Shown: positions 4,140 through 5,321 of the stretch, one piece after another
How positions within the stretch are numbered: the stretch's first letter is position 1
Layout of the letters: every line of letters begins with the position of its first letter
Assembly: GCA_013214445.1 (NCBI GenBank)
Contig: JABSPG010000319.1
Coordinates: forward strand, 1-5,321
Direction: 5' to 3'
DNA length: 5,321 nt
Source: Ekhidna sp.
GTDB taxonomy: Bacteria; Bacteroidota; Bacteroidia; Cytophagales; Cyclobacteriaceae
Translations under genes and position numbers: made by a program
The notes under the pieces: generated by a model
Told to the model about the DNA's origin: nothing
The model's input: the letters and a program-made list of their open reading frames with translations, nothing else
Database searches by the model: none

Positions 4140-5321
4140 CTAAGAAATTGTAGCAAGCTGTGATTTTAATTCAGCCAACTCTTTTTCGGCCTGATCTACC
4201 CTCTTCTGCATATCGGCTTTTAGCTTATCTGCAGTAGCTGAGTTAGCAAAAAACTCCATATTGGTATTCCAAGTAGATATGTCACTTTCCAACGTAGAAA
4301 TCTTCCTTCTGATGGAATGTTCTTTACGCTGTATTTTCTTGTCGCCACCTGGAGTGTTTCGAAGGCGGCCAACTTCAATATGATGACGGAGGTCTCCTTG
4401 ATCTTCTTCTGAAATAGCTTCGTTGGCTAACAATCCATTCTTCACCTTATCGAACCGATTGCGAATCTTCTTTATGGCATTTTTGGGTACAAATCCAATG
4501 GAGGTGAAGTTGTCAATCAAATCATAGATTGCATCTAAGTCTATCGATTTTTTGCTACCCTCCTCTTCTATCTGATCGCAGATCTTCAGTTTCAATTGAA
4601 GATTTTCTTCATAGGCCTTGAACTGCTCTTGATTCTGCTCTCTCCTTCTGTTAAAAAAGTGATCACAAGCATCTTTAAACTCCTTGTATACAGCGTTTCG
4701 AACCTTCTCTGGCACTGGACCAATATCTTTCCATTGCGCTTGCAAATGCTTCAGTTTATCTGCTGTAGAGTTCCAGTCGTCATTATCCTTGAGCTCATTT
4801 GCTTTTGAGATGAGCTCTTGCTTTTTGGCAAGGTTTTCCTCCCGCTTTGATTCTAATTGCTTGAAAAATTTATTCTTACCAGCAAAAAATGCTTTAAATG
4901 CATTCCAAAAACCTCGATTGATTTCCTTAGCCTTTTCGCGAGGAACTCCTCCAATTGCTTCCCAACGCTTCTGGATATCCTGAATAGCTTTGGTCTTATC
5001 ATTCCATTCCGTAATTCGATCCGAATTGAAGTCAGGGAAATCTGAAACCTCCCTTATCAGCTCCTCCTTCTTTACTAGGTTAGCTTCAAACTCTACTTTT
5101 AACTGGTCGAAATACTCTTTTCTACGAGCATATATGGCGTCTGATGCTGCCTTAAACCTTTGCCATGTAGGCTCCTGATCATCTTTTGGTACAGGACCAA
5201 TGTGTTTGTATTCGTCATGCAGATCGTTCAATTGAACGATTGCTGCTTTCATATCTTCTAATTGTGCGAGCGTCTCCGCTTTTTCGCAAAGCTCTTGTTT
5301 GAGCTTTAAATTCTTTTTTCG
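4140..5321 (-). CDS. DUF349 repeat protein (5' end outside the window)
   Basis: The frame is open through the right edge: in front of the ATG at 5252 it continues with 23 codons (RKKNLKLKQELCEKAETL and onward) that clearly belong to the same repeat, so 5252 is an internal methionine. The visible 393 codons contain four DUF349 units of roughly 70 aa, each centred on I-G-x-V-P (IGPVP, IGGVP, IGPVP, IGFVP) followed by a helix rich in aromatic and basic residues (for example FKDACDHFFNRRREQ). The first unit is cut by the edge and the fourth is more divergent. A coiled-coil tail (about the last 60 residues, with RRKISTLESDIS and ELAELKSQ) ends the protein. Helical DUF349 proteins are widespread in Bacteroidota; their biochemical role is not established to my knowledge. 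There are no membrane segments in the visible part. It is followed by tRNA-Thr, which has its own promoter. Confidence 0.93.
   Translation of the reverse strand, partial: RKKNLKLKQELCEKAETLAQLEDMKAAIVQLNDLHDEYKHIGPVPKDDQEPTWQRFKAASDAIYARRKEYFDQLKVEFEANLVKKEELIREVSDFPDFNSDRITEWNDKTKAIQDIQKRWEAIGGVPREKAKEINRGFWNAFKAFFAGKNKFFKQLESKREENLAKKQELISKANELKDNDDWNSTADKLKHLQAQWKDIGPVPEKVRNAVYKEFKDACDHFFNRRREQNQEQFKAYEENLQLKLKICDQIEEEGSKKSIDLDAIYDLIDNFTSIGFVPKNAIKKIRNRFDKVKNGLLANEAISEEDQGDLRHHIEVGRLRNTPGGDKKIQRKEHSIRRKISTLESDISTWNTNMEFFANSATADKLKADMQKRVDQAEKELAELKSQLATIS

Noticed and set aside
4596..5178. Several plus-strand open frames opposite the DUF349 gene
   Set aside because: They are antisense shadows of a clearly coding repeat protein and have no family features.
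1..5321. CRISPR array, insertion sequence ends or rRNA
   Set aside because: No repeat-spacer pattern, transposase frame, terminal inverted repeats or rRNA-like segments were seen.

Overview
The window looks like a moderately low-GC Bacteroidota chromosome, plausibly a Cytophagales-type marine or soil lineage. Three things support this. The right end carries a long DUF349-repeat protein of the kind common in this phylum. The tRNA promoter matches the Bacteroidota consensus (TTTG, 19 bases, TAnnTTTG). Gene starts lack clear Shine-Dalgarno sites. Every recognisable gene reads leftward (minus strand). The phylum call is inference from these traits; genus cannot be judged.

Right side (about 3930-5321), probably core genome: a 5'-truncated DUF349 repeat protein, then tRNA-Thr(UGU) with its own promoter and a strong intrinsic terminator. 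Middle (about 2250-3930), accessory or decaying: an AT-rich stretch without genes, a dead fragment of a YgjP-like (DUF45) zinc metallopeptidase with one nonsense codon and one frameshift, a 258-aa protein of unknown function with a single N-terminal membrane anchor, and a small excisionase/MerR-like helix-turn-helix protein. The 5' end of this last gene is covered by nested inverted repeats built on TTGAC.

Left side (1-2250), plasmid- or ICE-like: an approximately 480-base gene-free interval with several RNA-type hairpins, a 20-base perfect palindrome and a plus-strand terminator; an unrecognised 202-aa gene; and a parA-type segregation ATPase translationally coupled (ATGTCTAA overlap) to a second gene that leaves the window and may encode a small DNA-binding partner. 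Two separate upstream regions hold short motifs repeated about once per helical turn (TAATGT before parA, GTAC before the 202-aa gene).

The best reading is that tRNA-Thr lies near the border between core genome and an integrated mobile element, whose partition-like operon and regulatory DNA occupy the left part. No integrase, att repeat or replication gene is visible, so the element border is not proven. The most interesting parts are the helically phased repeats with the small parA, and the structured gene-free interval at 1777-2255.
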